Below are positions 29,763-37,621 of a stretch of DNA of 55,160 nucleotides, piece after piece. The DNA is taken from NCBI RefSeq assembly GCF_015553625.1, contig NZ_JADNGY010000010.1, forward strand, positions 25,582 through 80,741, in the 5' to 3' direction. The translations under genes were made by a program, and so were the position numbers. How positions within the stretch are numbered: the first letter of the stretch is position 1; the number at the start of each line of letters is the position of its first letter. The stretch is from Streptococcus australis (GTDB taxonomy: Bacteria; Bacillota; Bacilli; Lactobacillales; Streptococcaceae). The notes under the pieces are model-generated. The model ran no database searches. It saw only the letters and a list, made by a program, of their open reading frames with translations, and was not told where the DNA came from.

Positions 29763-29799
29763 AGTATAAAGAAAAAATCTCTCTAAAAATAGAGAGATT
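29763..29799 (-). promoter_or_regulatory. ccdA operon promoter with an inverted repeat at -35
   Basis: On the minus strand the inverted repeat AATCTCTCT / AGAGAGATT (29776-29799) is followed by TTTTTTC and then the -10 box TATACT (29763-29768). The repeat covers the -35 region. It could be an activator site, or the terminator of the sepM transcript, or both. Confidence 0.5.
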
Positions 29800-29802
29800 G
29801 AT

Positions 29803-29856
29803 ATGCAAAAACTTGAATTTAATTGGGAGATGAATATCCCTATCTACCAAGATCGA
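29803..29856 (+). pseudogene. Possible remnant of an N-terminal coding segment cut by the repeat
   Basis: An ATG opens a frame reading MQKLEFNWEMNIPIYQD, then runs straight into the structured repeat at 29855. The PIYQ motif resembles the start of YtrA-type GntR regulators. There is only a weak ribosome-binding site and nothing downstream matches. I rate this as weak. Confidence 0.25.
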
Positions 29857-30029
29857 GGCTGGTACAAAAGTCCTAGCCTCGATGTTTTCTTTGGATTGTC
29901 GAGCAAGACGCAGTGGTTGAGTGGGCTCTACTACGCTGATTTCATCAGCTTTTACAGCCCTACTCAACTGTGCGGAGGTGGGACGACGAAATCGAATTCT
30001 AACGAATGACCGATTTCTGTCCCACTCTC
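29855..30029 (+). repeat. 175-bp structured intergenic repeat, copy 5 (complete)
   Basis: The first hairpin carries one change (CTGGTACA). The right end is 17 nt from the sepM stop. Unlike copies 2-4 its left flank has no A-tract, so in the minus direction it lacks a terminator tail; the hairpin at 29776-29799 may supply one. Confidence 0.95.
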
Positions 30030-30046
30030 TTTTCGAGCAAGCTACC

Positions 30047-31153
30047 TTAATTCTTTTTCAAATAATCAATAGCATCCTGCAAGGTTTTGACAGGGACAAT
30101 TTTCATCTTGGTCTTAATTTTTTTAGCTGTTTCTACCGCTTCATCGTAGTTGCTCTTGGCATTAGGATTGTTCTTTTTAACTTCCTCTGTCACCGGATTA
30201 TCAGGAGCAAAGAAGATTTCAGCACCAGCGCGATCTGCCGCCACGACTTTCTTATCCACTCCTCCAATATCTCCGACAGTTCCATCATGGTTAATGGTCC
30301 CTGTCCCCGCGATGTGGCGTCCCTGACGAAGGTCTGGATCCGCTACCTGGGTATAGATGGACAAACTAAACATCATCCCGGCACTTGGGCCACCGATGCC
30401 AGCTGTCGCAAACTCAATTGGCACGTCACTCTTCACTTCTGTCCGGTCAATCAAGCTAATCCCAATCCCATTCTTGCCATTGACCAACTTAATAATCTTT
30501 CCTTCAGCTGTCTTGGTCTGGCCATCTTCTGTGTAGGTCACTGTGACCTTGTCCCCAATTTTTTGGGAACCAACATACTCGATGAGCTCTTTTGAGCTCT
30601 TAAAGGTTTTGTCATTCACAGCCGTAACCGTGTCCGCAATATTTAGAACGCCCTTGAAAGTAGAGTCTTCTGCTACTTGCATGACATAAACACCTAAGAA
30701 TTCCATCTCTGTCTCTTTACCAGCAGTTTTTAATCCTTGGTATTTGGCAGTATTTTGAGAGGTTTCCATATAAAATTGATTAATCCGGAAAAATTCCTCA
30801 CTGGAACTGCCACCAGTCATTTCTTGTTCAGAGTGGATATCTGTAAAAGGAGTCACCCAGGCATAGACTATATCCGAGAAGGTCGCTTGCTTGACGGCAA
30901 CAGTGACAAAATCATACGAACCAGATGCTTCATCATTTTTCTGGTTGACGCGCATCACTTGGCGAATATCTTCTGAACTCCCGGGCATTTCCAAATAATA
31001 GGGCAGGGGAACAAAGAAAGCTAACAAGGCCAGAATCAGAAGCAAGGTCCCAATAATCGGCCAACGATAGGTTCTCCATACACTATCTTTTTTGCGTACA
31101 GGTTCAAATGGGCTTTCTGGTAACTGAGCCCTTTGTTTCTCAAATTCATTCAT
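30047..31153 (-). CDS. sepM: SepM-type membrane-bound Lon-like serine protease with PDZ domain
   Basis: A 368-aa protein: one membrane helix at about residues 33-53, a PDZ domain (about 155-235) and a Lon-type catalytic domain to about 350. The Ser-Lys dyad is S257 in GGPSAGMMF and K302 in GGVDKKVVAA. In S. mutans SepM trims the competence pheromone outside the cell; related streptococcal proteins are general surface proteases. The substrate here is unknown. It ends the rsmD-coaD-sepM operon, 5 nt after coaD. Confidence 0.94.
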   Translation of the reverse strand: MNEFEKQRAQLPESPFEPVRKKDSVWRTYRWPIIGTLLLILALLAFFVPLPYYLEMPGSSEDIRQVMRVNQKNDEASGSYDFVTVAVKQATFSDIVYAWVTPFTDIHSEQEMTGGSSSEEFFRINQFYMETSQNTAKYQGLKTAGKETEMEFLGVYVMQVAEDSTFKGVLNIADTVTAVNDKTFKSSKELIEYVGSQKIGDKVTVTYTEDGQTKTAEGKIIKLVNGKNGIGISLIDRTEVKSDVPIEFATAGIGGPSAGMMFSLSIYTQVADPDLRQGRHIAGTGTINHDGTVGDIGGVDKKVVAADRAGAEIFFAPDNPVTEEVKKNNPNAKSNYDEAVETAKKIKTKMKIVPVKTLQDAIDYLKKN

Positions 31154-31158
31154 TCCTT

Positions 31159-31632
31159 TTATTTCATCTCCTTTATAACACTCTCTGGGACATAGGCACT
31201 GACATCTTGCTGGAAGGTCAGCAACTCGCGAATTCTCGTCGAGCTCAAGGCCTGGTACTGGGGCTGGGCACAGAGATAGATGGTCTCAAGCTCTGGAGCC
31301 AGCTGGTGATTGAAGTAGTCCATGTTGCTTTCATAGAGGAAGTCTTGGCTATTGCGCAAGCCTCGAACCAAGCTGGTCACCCCATACCGTCTAGCCACTT
31401 CTACAGCCAACTCTGCCTCCGAAGTAATGACTTTTACATTGGACAAATGAGCCACTGCTTCTGTCACCATGGCCTCTCTTTGCTCAACGGTAAAATAGCC
31501 CTTCTTCTCATGATTAAAGAAGATGCCTACATACAAGCAATCAAACAAGCGACTAGCCCGCTCTATCAAATCCAAGTGTCCCAAGGTCATTGGGTCAAAT
31601 GAACCTGTAAATAATCCGATTTTATCTAACAT
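31159..31632 (-). CDS. coaD: Pantetheine-phosphate adenylyltransferase
   Basis: A 157-aa nucleotidyltransferase that makes dephospho-CoA from phosphopantetheine and ATP. The nucleotide-binding GSFDPMTLGHLDLI motif holds the (H/T)xGH signature. The C-terminal region has the SSTRIRELL motif. It overlaps rsmD by 11 bp, the usual pairing in Firmicutes. Confidence 0.97.
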   Translation of the reverse strand: MLDKIGLFTGSFDPMTLGHLDLIERASRLFDCLYVGIFFNHEKKGYFTVEQREAMVTEAVAHLSNVKVITSEAELAVEVARRYGVTSLVRGLRNSQDFLYESNMDYFNHQLAPELETIYLCAQPQYQALSSTRIRELLTFQQDVSAYVPESVIKEMK

Positions 31633-32161
31633 AAACCGTCACCTTACTAATTCCGTAGATTTTTTCTTTCCAGATTCCTAGACAAGCAATCTCCTCAGGC
31701 AAGTCCACTGCCTTGTCTGTCTCACAGACGACCATGACCTCTTCTCCCAGCAAGTCTCGTTCAGCCAAGGTTTCAATATCGGCTACGATCTGCTCCTTGG
31801 CATAGGGAGGATCTAAGAAGACAAGGTCAAAGGTCCCCTGCAATTGGCCGAGAGCTTGGTGAGCCTCCATCTTCAACAATTGAAACTTGTGGCTTTCCTT
31901 GGTCATTTGGATATTGCTGGCAATGATCCCTTGGGCTCTGCGGTCTTTCTCGACCAAGACAGCCTGCTCCATCCCACGCGATACCGCTTCGATGGACAAG
32001 CCACCTGAGCCAGCATATAAATCCAAGACCCGCCCCCCATCAAAATAAGGACCGATCATATTAAACATAGCCCCTCTCACCTTATCTGAAGTGGGCCTCG
32101 TTGTCTTTCCTTCGAGCGTCTTAAGAGGACGCCCTCCATAGGTACCTGATACAATCTTCAT
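31622..32161 (-). CDS. rsmD: 16S rRNA (guanine(966)-N2)-methyltransferase RsmD
   Basis: A 179-aa class I SAM methyltransferase modifying G966 of 16S rRNA. SAM motif I is VLDLYAGSGGLSIEA and the catalytic motif IV is FLDPPYAKE (D/N-PP-Y). I choose the ATG at 32161 because family members begin MKIVSGTYGGRPL. An upstream in-frame extension to 32248 has no family match. It is the first gene of rsmD-coaD-sepM and diverges from the repressor gene. Confidence 0.95.
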   Translation of the reverse strand: MKIVSGTYGGRPLKTLEGKTTRPTSDKVRGAMFNMIGPYFDGGRVLDLYAGSGGLSIEAVSRGMEQAVLVEKDRRAQGIIASNIQMTKESHKFQLLKMEAHQALGQLQGTFDLVFLDPPYAKEQIVADIETLAERDLLGEEVMVVCETDKAVDLPEEIACLGIWKEKIYGISKVTVYVR

Positions 32162-32277
32162 AGAGATTATTATATCAAAATTTGGATAAAAGATACAAAA
32201 ACACCCACCCTCTCCAATCTGAGATCTGCTGAACCAAATCCCTTTCACTGCTAAAGAAAAATCCTCTCACTTTTCTC

Positions 32278-32306
32278 TTGAAGTCCGAATTTATTTTTGT
32301 TATACT
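32278..32306 (+). promoter_or_regulatory. Promoter of the repressor-umuC operon
   Basis: TTGAAG (32278-32283), 17-nt spacer, TATACT (32301-32306). Confidence 0.75.
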
Positions 32307-32307
32307 A

Positions 32308-32332
32308 TACGTAACTTTTAAAACGTTACATA
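32308..32332 (+). promoter_or_regulatory. Likely operator of the LexA/HdiR-like repressor
   Basis: TACGTAAC, a 9-nt spacer, then GTTACATA: 8-bp arms with one mismatch, directly after the -10 box and ending at the ribosome-binding site. The position fits autorepression. Confidence 0.65.
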
Positions 32333-32343
32333 GGAGAATGCAG

Positions 32344-33021
32344 ATGTTTGATGCAAAAAAATTAAAAGACCGGCGACTGGAGCTCGGCCTAACCCAAGCC
32401 CAGGTCTATGAATCCTTAGAGATTAGTCGCAAGACCTACTCTAGTTGGGAGAATGGCTTAGCAGAGCCACACGATAAAAACCTCAGGAGGTTGGCCAAGC
32501 GCCTCTCCGTTAAAGAGGACTACTTTGTCGACAAGAGCTCAGCGCTTTTCACCTACCCTTTACTAACCCCACCCCATCAGAAGAAGGTTGATTTCTTTGC
32601 CAGCCAACTCTTAGCAGAGCAAGAAAAGGTGGTCTCTTTGATCCCTTACCGTGTCCTCTCTATCGACTTGGCGGCTGGACATGGTCATACCTTTTATGAC
32701 AATGAGACCGACTACGAGACCGTTTATTTTGACCAAGAGATCCAACACGACTTTGCCTCTTGGGTCTCTGGAGATTCTATGGAACCAAGCTATCCAAACG
32801 GTTCCGTTGCCTTGATGAAACAGACTGGATTTGACTATGATGGAGCGGTCTACGCCCTCATGTGGAATGGAAAGACCTATATCAAAAAAGTCTATCGGGA
32901 AGAGGAGGGCCTCCGCCTAGAGTCCATCAACCCCGCCTATGATGACCTTTTTGCACCCTACGAAGATGAACCAAAAATCGTCGGCATCGTGGTCGGCCAC
33001 TTCCTCCCTCTGGAGGTCTAG
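32344..33021 (+). CDS. XRE/S24 LexA-like (HdiR-type) repressor
   Basis: A 225-aa repressor. The N-terminal XRE helix-turn-helix is at residues 4-60. The S24 latent protease domain is about 105-220. The self-cleavage site is A111-G112 (DLAAGHG). The catalytic serine is S145 in SGDSMEPS and the lysine is K181 in YIKKV. The start at 32344 is chosen from the AGGAGA site 7 nt upstream; an ATG at 32338 is too close. Streptococci lack classical LexA, and HdiR-like proteins control umuC operons after DNA damage. It is transcribed 2 nt ahead of the polymerase gene. Confidence 0.93.
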   Translation: MFDAKKLKDRRLELGLTQAQVYESLEISRKTYSSWENGLAEPHDKNLRRLAKRLSVKEDYFVDKSSALFTYPLLTPPHQKKVDFFASQLLAEQEKVVSLIPYRVLSIDLAAGHGHTFYDNETDYETVYFDQEIQHDFASWVSGDSMEPSYPNGSVALMKQTGFDYDGAVYALMWNGKTYIKKVYREEEGLRLESINPAYDDLFAPYEDEPKIVGIVVGHFLPLEV

Positions 33022-33023
33022 AC

Positions 33024-34436
33024 ATGCTTTTTGATTATTCACGTGAGCCTCGGTCTGACATTGCTTTTGTGGATATGAAAAGTTTCTATGCCAGTTGTGA
33101 ATGCGTCCGCCTCGGTCTCAATCCCTTGACGACTTCTCTTTGTGTCATGAGTCGGAGCGACAATTCTGCTGGCCTCATCTTAGCCAGTTCCCCCGTCTTT
33201 AAGCAAGTCTTTGGAAAGAAAAATGTCGGACGTAGCTATGATCTGCCCTTTGATCTCAAGACTAGGAAATTCAATTACTACCTGGCCCGTAAGCAAGGTC
33301 TACCTACAGATCCAGCCTTTGTCCACTATATCGAAAATTGGGCCAAGAGCACCTTTATCGTTCCTCCTCACATGAATGCCTATATCCAGGTCAACATGGA
33401 AATCCAGCAAGTCTTTCAAGAATTTGCTGCTCCAGATGACATCTACCCCTATTCCATCGATGAGGGTTTTATCGATTTGACCAGCTCTCTCAACTACTTT
33501 ATTCCTGATCCTCAGCTAGACCGACGCTCCAAGCTGGATCTTCTTTCTGCTCGGATCCAAAAGCGTATTTGGCAGCAAACTGGGATCTATGCTACTGTCG
33601 GGATGAGCAATGCCAATCCGCTCCTGGCCAAACTGGCTCTGGACAACGAAGCCAAGCACCAGAAAACCATGCGGGCTAACTGGTCTTACGAAGACGTCTC
33701 CAGTCGTGTCTGGCAGATAAAAAAACTGACCGATTTCTGGGGGGTTGGCCATCGAACAGAAAAGCGCCTGAACAAACTAGGCATTCACTCCATCTATGAG
33801 CTGGCCCAGGCCAATCCAGACCAGCTCAAAAAAGAATTTGGAGTCATGGGCGTCCAGCTCTGGTTTCATGCCCATGGGATCGATGAAAGCAATGTCCATC
33901 GCCCCTATCGGCCAAAGTCTCACGGTCTAGGAAATTCGCAAATCCTTCCCCATGACTACCACCGCCAAAGCGATATTGAATTGGTCTTTCGGGAGATGGC
34001 TGAGCAGGTCGCTATCCGCTTGCGTCGGGAAAAGAAAAAGACCCAATTGGTCTCCATCCACGCCAGCTACTCCAAACAGGAACAGCTCCCCTCCATCCAC
34101 TGCCAGCGAAAGATTGAACCGACCAACTCTACCACTCAATTAACCAAGGAGGTCATCCAACTCTTTCGTTCCCACTACCAGGGAGGAGCCATCCGGCAGA
34201 TCGGAGTCTTTTATGGAAAGCTCGTAGAGGAGAGTTTCCAGCTGATCTCCCTATTTGATGACCCTGGACAAACCCAAAAAGAAGAGGCCCTCCAAGAGAC
34301 CATTGACCACATCCGTGACCGATTTGGCTTTGCTTCTCTACAGAAGGGATCTGCCCTATTAGAAAATTCGCGCGCTCTGGCTCGAAGCAAGCTGACCGGA
34401 GGCCACTCTGCAGGAGGTTTAGATGGCTTAGCATGA
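33024..34436 (+). CDS. umuC: Y-family translesion DNA polymerase, UmuC-like
   Basis: A 470-aa error-prone polymerase of the UmuC/UvrX type. The metal-binding Asp is in FVDMKSFYASCECV. The catalytic palm motif is YSIDEGFIDL. The helix-hairpin-helix region (GVGHRTEKRLNKLGIHSIYEL) and the little-finger domain follow. GGAGG before the ATG gives a strong start. The region's codon use is richer in G+C than its surroundings. Cotranscribed with the repressor, it is the effector of a damage-induced mutagenesis cassette. Confidence 0.95.
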   Translation: MLFDYSREPRSDIAFVDMKSFYASCECVRLGLNPLTTSLCVMSRSDNSAGLILASSPVFKQVFGKKNVGRSYDLPFDLKTRKFNYYLARKQGLPTDPAFVHYIENWAKSTFIVPPHMNAYIQVNMEIQQVFQEFAAPDDIYPYSIDEGFIDLTSSLNYFIPDPQLDRRSKLDLLSARIQKRIWQQTGIYATVGMSNANPLLAKLALDNEAKHQKTMRANWSYEDVSSRVWQIKKLTDFWGVGHRTEKRLNKLGIHSIYELAQANPDQLKKEFGVMGVQLWFHAHGIDESNVHRPYRPKSHGLGNSQILPHDYHRQSDIELVFREMAEQVAIRLRREKKKTQLVSIHASYSKQEQLPSIHCQRKIEPTNSTTQLTKEVIQLFRSHYQGGAIRQIGVFYGKLVEESFQLISLFDDPGQTQKEEALQETIDHIRDRFGFASLQKGSALLENSRALARSKLTGGHSAGGLDGLA

Positions 34437-34804
34437 TTGATCGTTCTTATCTCCCCTATCAGTCGGCACGCGACTTCCAAGACCGAGGTATGGCCAAGTG
34501 GGCCGGCTTCTTCCTCTCTGAGCATTCGACGGCCTTACAAACAAACCACCTCTCCCTGGAAGAGCTTCGCCTCCTCTCAAACCAAGAAATCCGTCACCTC
34601 CTCGAGCAGGCTTATCAGCAAGAGACTCCCCTCTCCCTCTCTACCCTCCAGGACAATCAAGTCGCCGTCTACTACGGCCAGGTCTATACCTTAAGCCCTT
34701 CCGAGGTCCTCATAAAAAATGGCCACCACTACCACTCTCTCCTTCTTTCGACTATTTTTTCTATTGAACCAGGAGATTCTAGCTATGAAACCAGCCCTGA
34801 ATAA
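34433..34804 (+). CDS. YolD-like protein of the umuC operon
   Basis: A 123-aa protein with the YolD-like signature DRGMAKWAGFFLSEH at about residues 18-32. The rest is Leu/Gln-rich and ends with a short beta region (VAVYYGQVYTLSP). YolD-like proteins often sit beside Y-family polymerases and are thought to play the role that UmuD plays in other bacteria, which is inference. Its ATG overlaps the umuC stop by 4 bp. Confidence 0.82.
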   Translation: MIDRSYLPYQSARDFQDRGMAKWAGFFLSEHSTALQTNHLSLEELRLLSNQEIRHLLEQAYQQETPLSLSTLQDNQVAVYYGQVYTLSPSEVLIKNGHHYHSLLLSTIFSIEPGDSSYETSPE

Positions 34805-35090
34805 ACACGAACTCCAATTTGATTATTTTTCAGACAATTACCAGCAGTTCGAGCACGATTTTTACCGATTGGCAACGACTGCTACCCCCTTGGTCTTTTT
34901 AGAAGATGACCTGCTGAGATCCATGTCGACAGGCCAGCGCAACTATTTCAGACTCCACCACACCCAGAGTCGCGATCATCGTGACCACTACTTTCACTTT
35001 CGCGTCTCCACCCATCCCCAATCTCCACTGACACGGATTTATACCTACCTAGGCCACAGTACCACCACAGAATACAAAAGAACCTCCTAG
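34785..35090 (+). CDS. Small conserved protein of the umuC operon (possibly DUF5960)
   Basis: A 101-aa protein, probably DUF5960, which I recall only as a streptococcal family near umuC. The start at 34785 follows AGGAGA at 34771-34776 and lies inside the end of the YolD-like gene. The protein is rich in His, Tyr and Arg and ends TEYKRTS. Its last 26 bp form one arm of a perfect inverted repeat whose other arm is the 3' end of a similar, truncated gene on the opposite strand. Function unknown. Confidence 0.75.
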   Translation: MKPALNKHELQFDYFSDNYQQFEHDFYRLATTATPLVFLEDDLLRSMSTGQRNYFRLHHTQSRDHRDHYFHFRVSTHPQSPLTRIYTYLGHSTTTEYKRTS

Positions 35091-35121
35091 ATAAACTAGG
35101 AGGTTCTTTTGTATTCTGTGG
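35065..35121. terminator. 26-bp perfect inverted repeat, acting as a terminator
   Basis: The left arm (35065-35090) and right arm (35096-35121) match perfectly around a 5-nt loop. The left arm encodes the last eight codons and stop of the + strand gene. The right arm encodes the same C-terminus for a remnant on the minus strand. There is no terminal T run beyond the stem, but the stem holds an internal TTCTTTTG. Confidence 0.85.
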
Positions 35122-35221
35122 ATGAAGAAGCTTTCGCAACCCAACCAATCGCATCTGCAGGAGGATTATCCACATCAATCCAGATAAAATCAATGCCGAT
35201 TTCACCGTTTTTGAATTTGGA
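35096..35221 (-). pseudogene. Truncated 3' fragment of a gene related to the one at 34785
   Basis: The minus strand is open from 35221 to a stop at 35096-35098. It encodes about 41 residues including KFKNGEIGIDFIWIDVDN and the ending SSSTEYKRTS. The last eight residues are the same as in the + strand protein. There is no start codon, and an in-frame stop lies at 35222, exactly where the AT-rich island begins. It looks like the tail of a second, inverted copy whose front was lost. Confidence 0.75.
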
Positions 35222-35402
35222 TTAATTCTTTAATTACCCATTTAAAGTAACAATACATGAATTTAAATAACTTAACTGAGTAGCTATTGATCATCCAACT
35301 ATAAAATTACAATCAAATAAAAATGAACATAATATTAAACCAAATTCTTATTTATATATAATAAAACTATATGCGTATCTGAAATAGGGTTTATTTTTAA
35401 AA
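35222..35402. other. AT-rich non-coding left flank of the defence island
   Basis: About 180 bp of very AT-rich sequence with no gene. It marks a sharp base-composition change from the GC-richer umuC operon. No integrase, tRNA or clear direct repeat is visible. Confidence 0.6.
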
Positions 35403-36671
35403 TTATACTTTTTCCCTACTTTCATAATTTTTCAAAAACAATACTTCTTTCCGAAGATCATCTAGTTGCTCAAAAATTTTTTCAAGAATCGGAACGACAA
35501 TACTATTTCCAGCCATCTTATTCAATTTACTCATAGTTAAAAACATCGTTCCTTTCTTATTCTCAAAATTATTAGACATCAACAAATCAAATTGTTCTTC
35601 TTTAAATCCCATTAACATAAAACACTCCCTAGGAGTTAAGTTTCTATAATAAGTATTCCATTCCACCAAATAATTATTTTTATCATATTTTATAATACCG
35701 GAGTTGGGGTTTCTATCTTGCTTTGTAGTCACCGTTTTGGCATTTGACTCTATGATTTCAGTTCCAATGGCAAGTACAATATTTTCATTGTAAATTTTTT
35801 TTCTTGATTCAGTAAACCTAGGAGTACTCTCAATTGCTTCTTGTTTATATTTTGTTAAAGAATAATCCAATCTTAAAAAATCACGTAAATTTCTACACTT
35901 ATCAATTTTATATGTTTGTAAGTCATTCTTACTTAAATAATCCGTTATGACTTCATTCTCTTTAGAATTTTCGGATAAGATACTAACCATAAACGTTCTT
36001 TCTCTTGATTGTGGAACTCCAAAATTTCTAGCATCTAAAGTGTAGACCTTATTTATATACCCAATATTGCATAGAAACTCTTTCCACTCATTAAAATTAT
36101 CAATATGCCTTTTTGACAAAATATTACTAACATTCTCCATTAGTAGAAACCGTGGTAGTTTCTTTTGAGATGCAACATATTCTTTCAAGATTCTTTCGAT
36201 TTCCCATAATAACGTTGAACGATTTTCAGCATCTCTATCTATACCACTTGTATTATTATGCCAATGTCCACTAACAGATAGATCCTGGCAAGGAAAAGAA
36301 TAAGTCAAAATATCTGCATCTGGTAAGTCTTGAGCATGTATTTCCGATATATCAACTAAATTATTATTTCTTTTTATAGAAATATATATGGCTTTTAATT
36401 GAGCTACAGACATTGATTTCAAAGCCTTTAATGTTATAGGATTTTTACCATTGCTAGATAAGTTATATTTTGAAAGGATACTTATTAACGATTCTTTCGT
36501 ATGGTGTCTTAAGCTTTTTATATCTTGTTTTCCATTATGTAATATATCATATGCATACATTGCATTAATATCCCATTCAGCAATTGCAACTACTTTATGT
36601 TCAATTCCTAAATTTTTTAAAGCTTGCGTTTGGCTTCCTATACCACTGAATGTCTCAATCATTTTTAACAA
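35403..36671 (-). CDS. DNA (cytosine-5) methyltransferase
   Basis: A 422-aa C5 cytosine methyltransferase that should protect host DNA at the system's target site. SAM motif I is IETFSGIGSQTQAL (5-18). The catalytic Cys is C128 in FPCQDLSVSG. The ENV motif is E179-V181 and motif VIII is QSRERTF (221-227). Motif IX/X has LTPRECFMLMGF and KMAGNSIVVPI. An insert of about 70 residues lies between motifs I and IV. The target-recognition domain (about 250-350) is unassigned. The start is TTG at 36671, 10 nt after GGAGG. It is the last gene of the operon. Confidence 0.95.
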   Translation of the reverse strand: MLKMIETFSGIGSQTQALKNLGIEHKVVAIAEWDINAMYAYDILHNGKQDIKSLRHHTKESLISILSKYNLSSNGKNPITLKALKSMSVAQLKAIYISIKRNNNLVDISEIHAQDLPDADILTYSFPCQDLSVSGHWHNNTSGIDRDAENRSTLLWEIERILKEYVASQKKLPRFLLMENVSNILSKRHIDNFNEWKEFLCNIGYINKVYTLDARNFGVPQSRERTFMVSILSENSKENEVITDYLSKNDLQTYKIDKCRNLRDFLRLDYSLTKYKQEAIESTPRFTESRKKIYNENIVLAIGTEIIESNAKTVTTKQDRNPNSGIIKYDKNNYLVEWNTYYRNLTPRECFMLMGFKEEQFDLLMSNNFENKKGTMFLTMSKLNKMAGNSIVVPILEKIFEQLDDLRKEVLFLKNYESREKV

Positions 36672-36710
36672 AATTCACAAACCTCCTATAATTTTTACTA
36701 TATTTTTGAT

Positions 36711-37619
36711 TTAAAAAGAGATAATATACTCTGTTTCATTGATCCTCTCAAATAGTAAATTCGAAGCACCTAAAGTAAGTAATCTTTGTTCTAACATATC
36801 CAAACTACATTGGAATTTTTCCATTAATATTTCTTCTAATTTTCGATTTTCGAATTGCAACTTTCCATTGAATTTACCATAAACCAGACATTGTAATTCA
36901 ATATTCTCATAGAATAAGCTAATTCTCTTATTGATTGGAAACTTCGTACGTACTCTAAAGCTACTTGGAAAACAAATAATTGTTTTACCATCTTTATTAT
37001 AAATTTTACAGTTAAGTGTATCTGTAACAAGGGGGACTTGAAACTTACTTAAAAAGACAGAATTACGACGAAATGATATAGTATAAGGTTTGCAGATACG
37101 ACTGTACCTAACTTGATTTTCATCAGTTATTGAAATGTCATCTGTTCCAGTATAATCTTCATCACAATCTAAGAGTAATCCAACTACCTTAGGATCACTT
37201 ACTTCTATTGATCTATTAAATTGATCCAAAAATAATGAATCACAAACTGAATCTACTAGTGTCATTAGCTCATTCTGCTCAAACATCCCAGAGAAAGAAA
37301 AGTTTGCTGAACCAACATATGTCTCTTTATGATTAAAATATTCAATTTCAAATAGTTTCATATGAGTATCTTTTCCAGCAACTTGATAGTACAAATTAAA
37401 ACTACTTTCTTTAGAGAGTTTTAAGTATATATCATGATCATTCTTTTTAATCCCTTGTTGTGCCATACCTATATAGACATCTATAGGTATATTGGGAAAT
37501 TCTTTAACAAAAAACTTTAAAAAAATTCCTGAAGTATATCCTGTTAAAATACGTATTCGTTTAATTTGATTAACGTTCTTCAAAAAAATATGTTCAAAGA
37601 TATTATTTAAAATTAGCAA
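36711..37619 (-). CDS. PLD-fold restriction endonuclease, NgoFVII/BfiI-like
   Basis: A 302-aa predicted nuclease. The phospholipase-D-type active site reads H86-x-K88 in DTHMKLFEI, followed by GSANFSFSG (103-111) and QNEL, as in NgoFVII-family restriction enzymes with one active site per subunit. Residues about 150-302 are likely the DNA-binding part. The start is a TTG at 37619 with AAAGG upstream. It lies directly ahead of the methyltransferase gene and should be the cutting subunit of the system. Confidence 0.85.
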   Translation of the reverse strand: MLILNNIFEHIFLKNVNQIKRIRILTGYTSGIFLKFFVKEFPNIPIDVYIGMAQQGIKKNDHDIYLKLSKESSFNLYYQVAGKDTHMKLFEIEYFNHKETYVGSANFSFSGMFEQNELMTLVDSVCDSLFLDQFNRSIEVSDPKVVGLLLDCDEDYTGTDDISITDENQVRYSRICKPYTISFRRNSVFLSKFQVPLVTDTLNCKIYNKDGKTIICFPSSFRVRTKFPINKRISLFYENIELQCLVYGKFNGKLQFENRKLEEILMEKFQCSLDMLEQRLLTLGASNLLFERINETEYIISF

Positions 37620-37621
37620 AA

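Noticed and set aside
29921..30595. 224-codon open frame starting in the repeat and running antisense through sepM
   Set aside because: Its start is repeat sequence shared with 1585-1935 and the rest is antisense to a well-supported gene. The shared start only reflects the repeat.
34153..34525. Two antisense frames over the end of umuC and the YolD-like gene
   Set aside because: GC-richer codon use in umuC opens the opposite frames; there are no starts with ribosome-binding sites and no recognisable domains.
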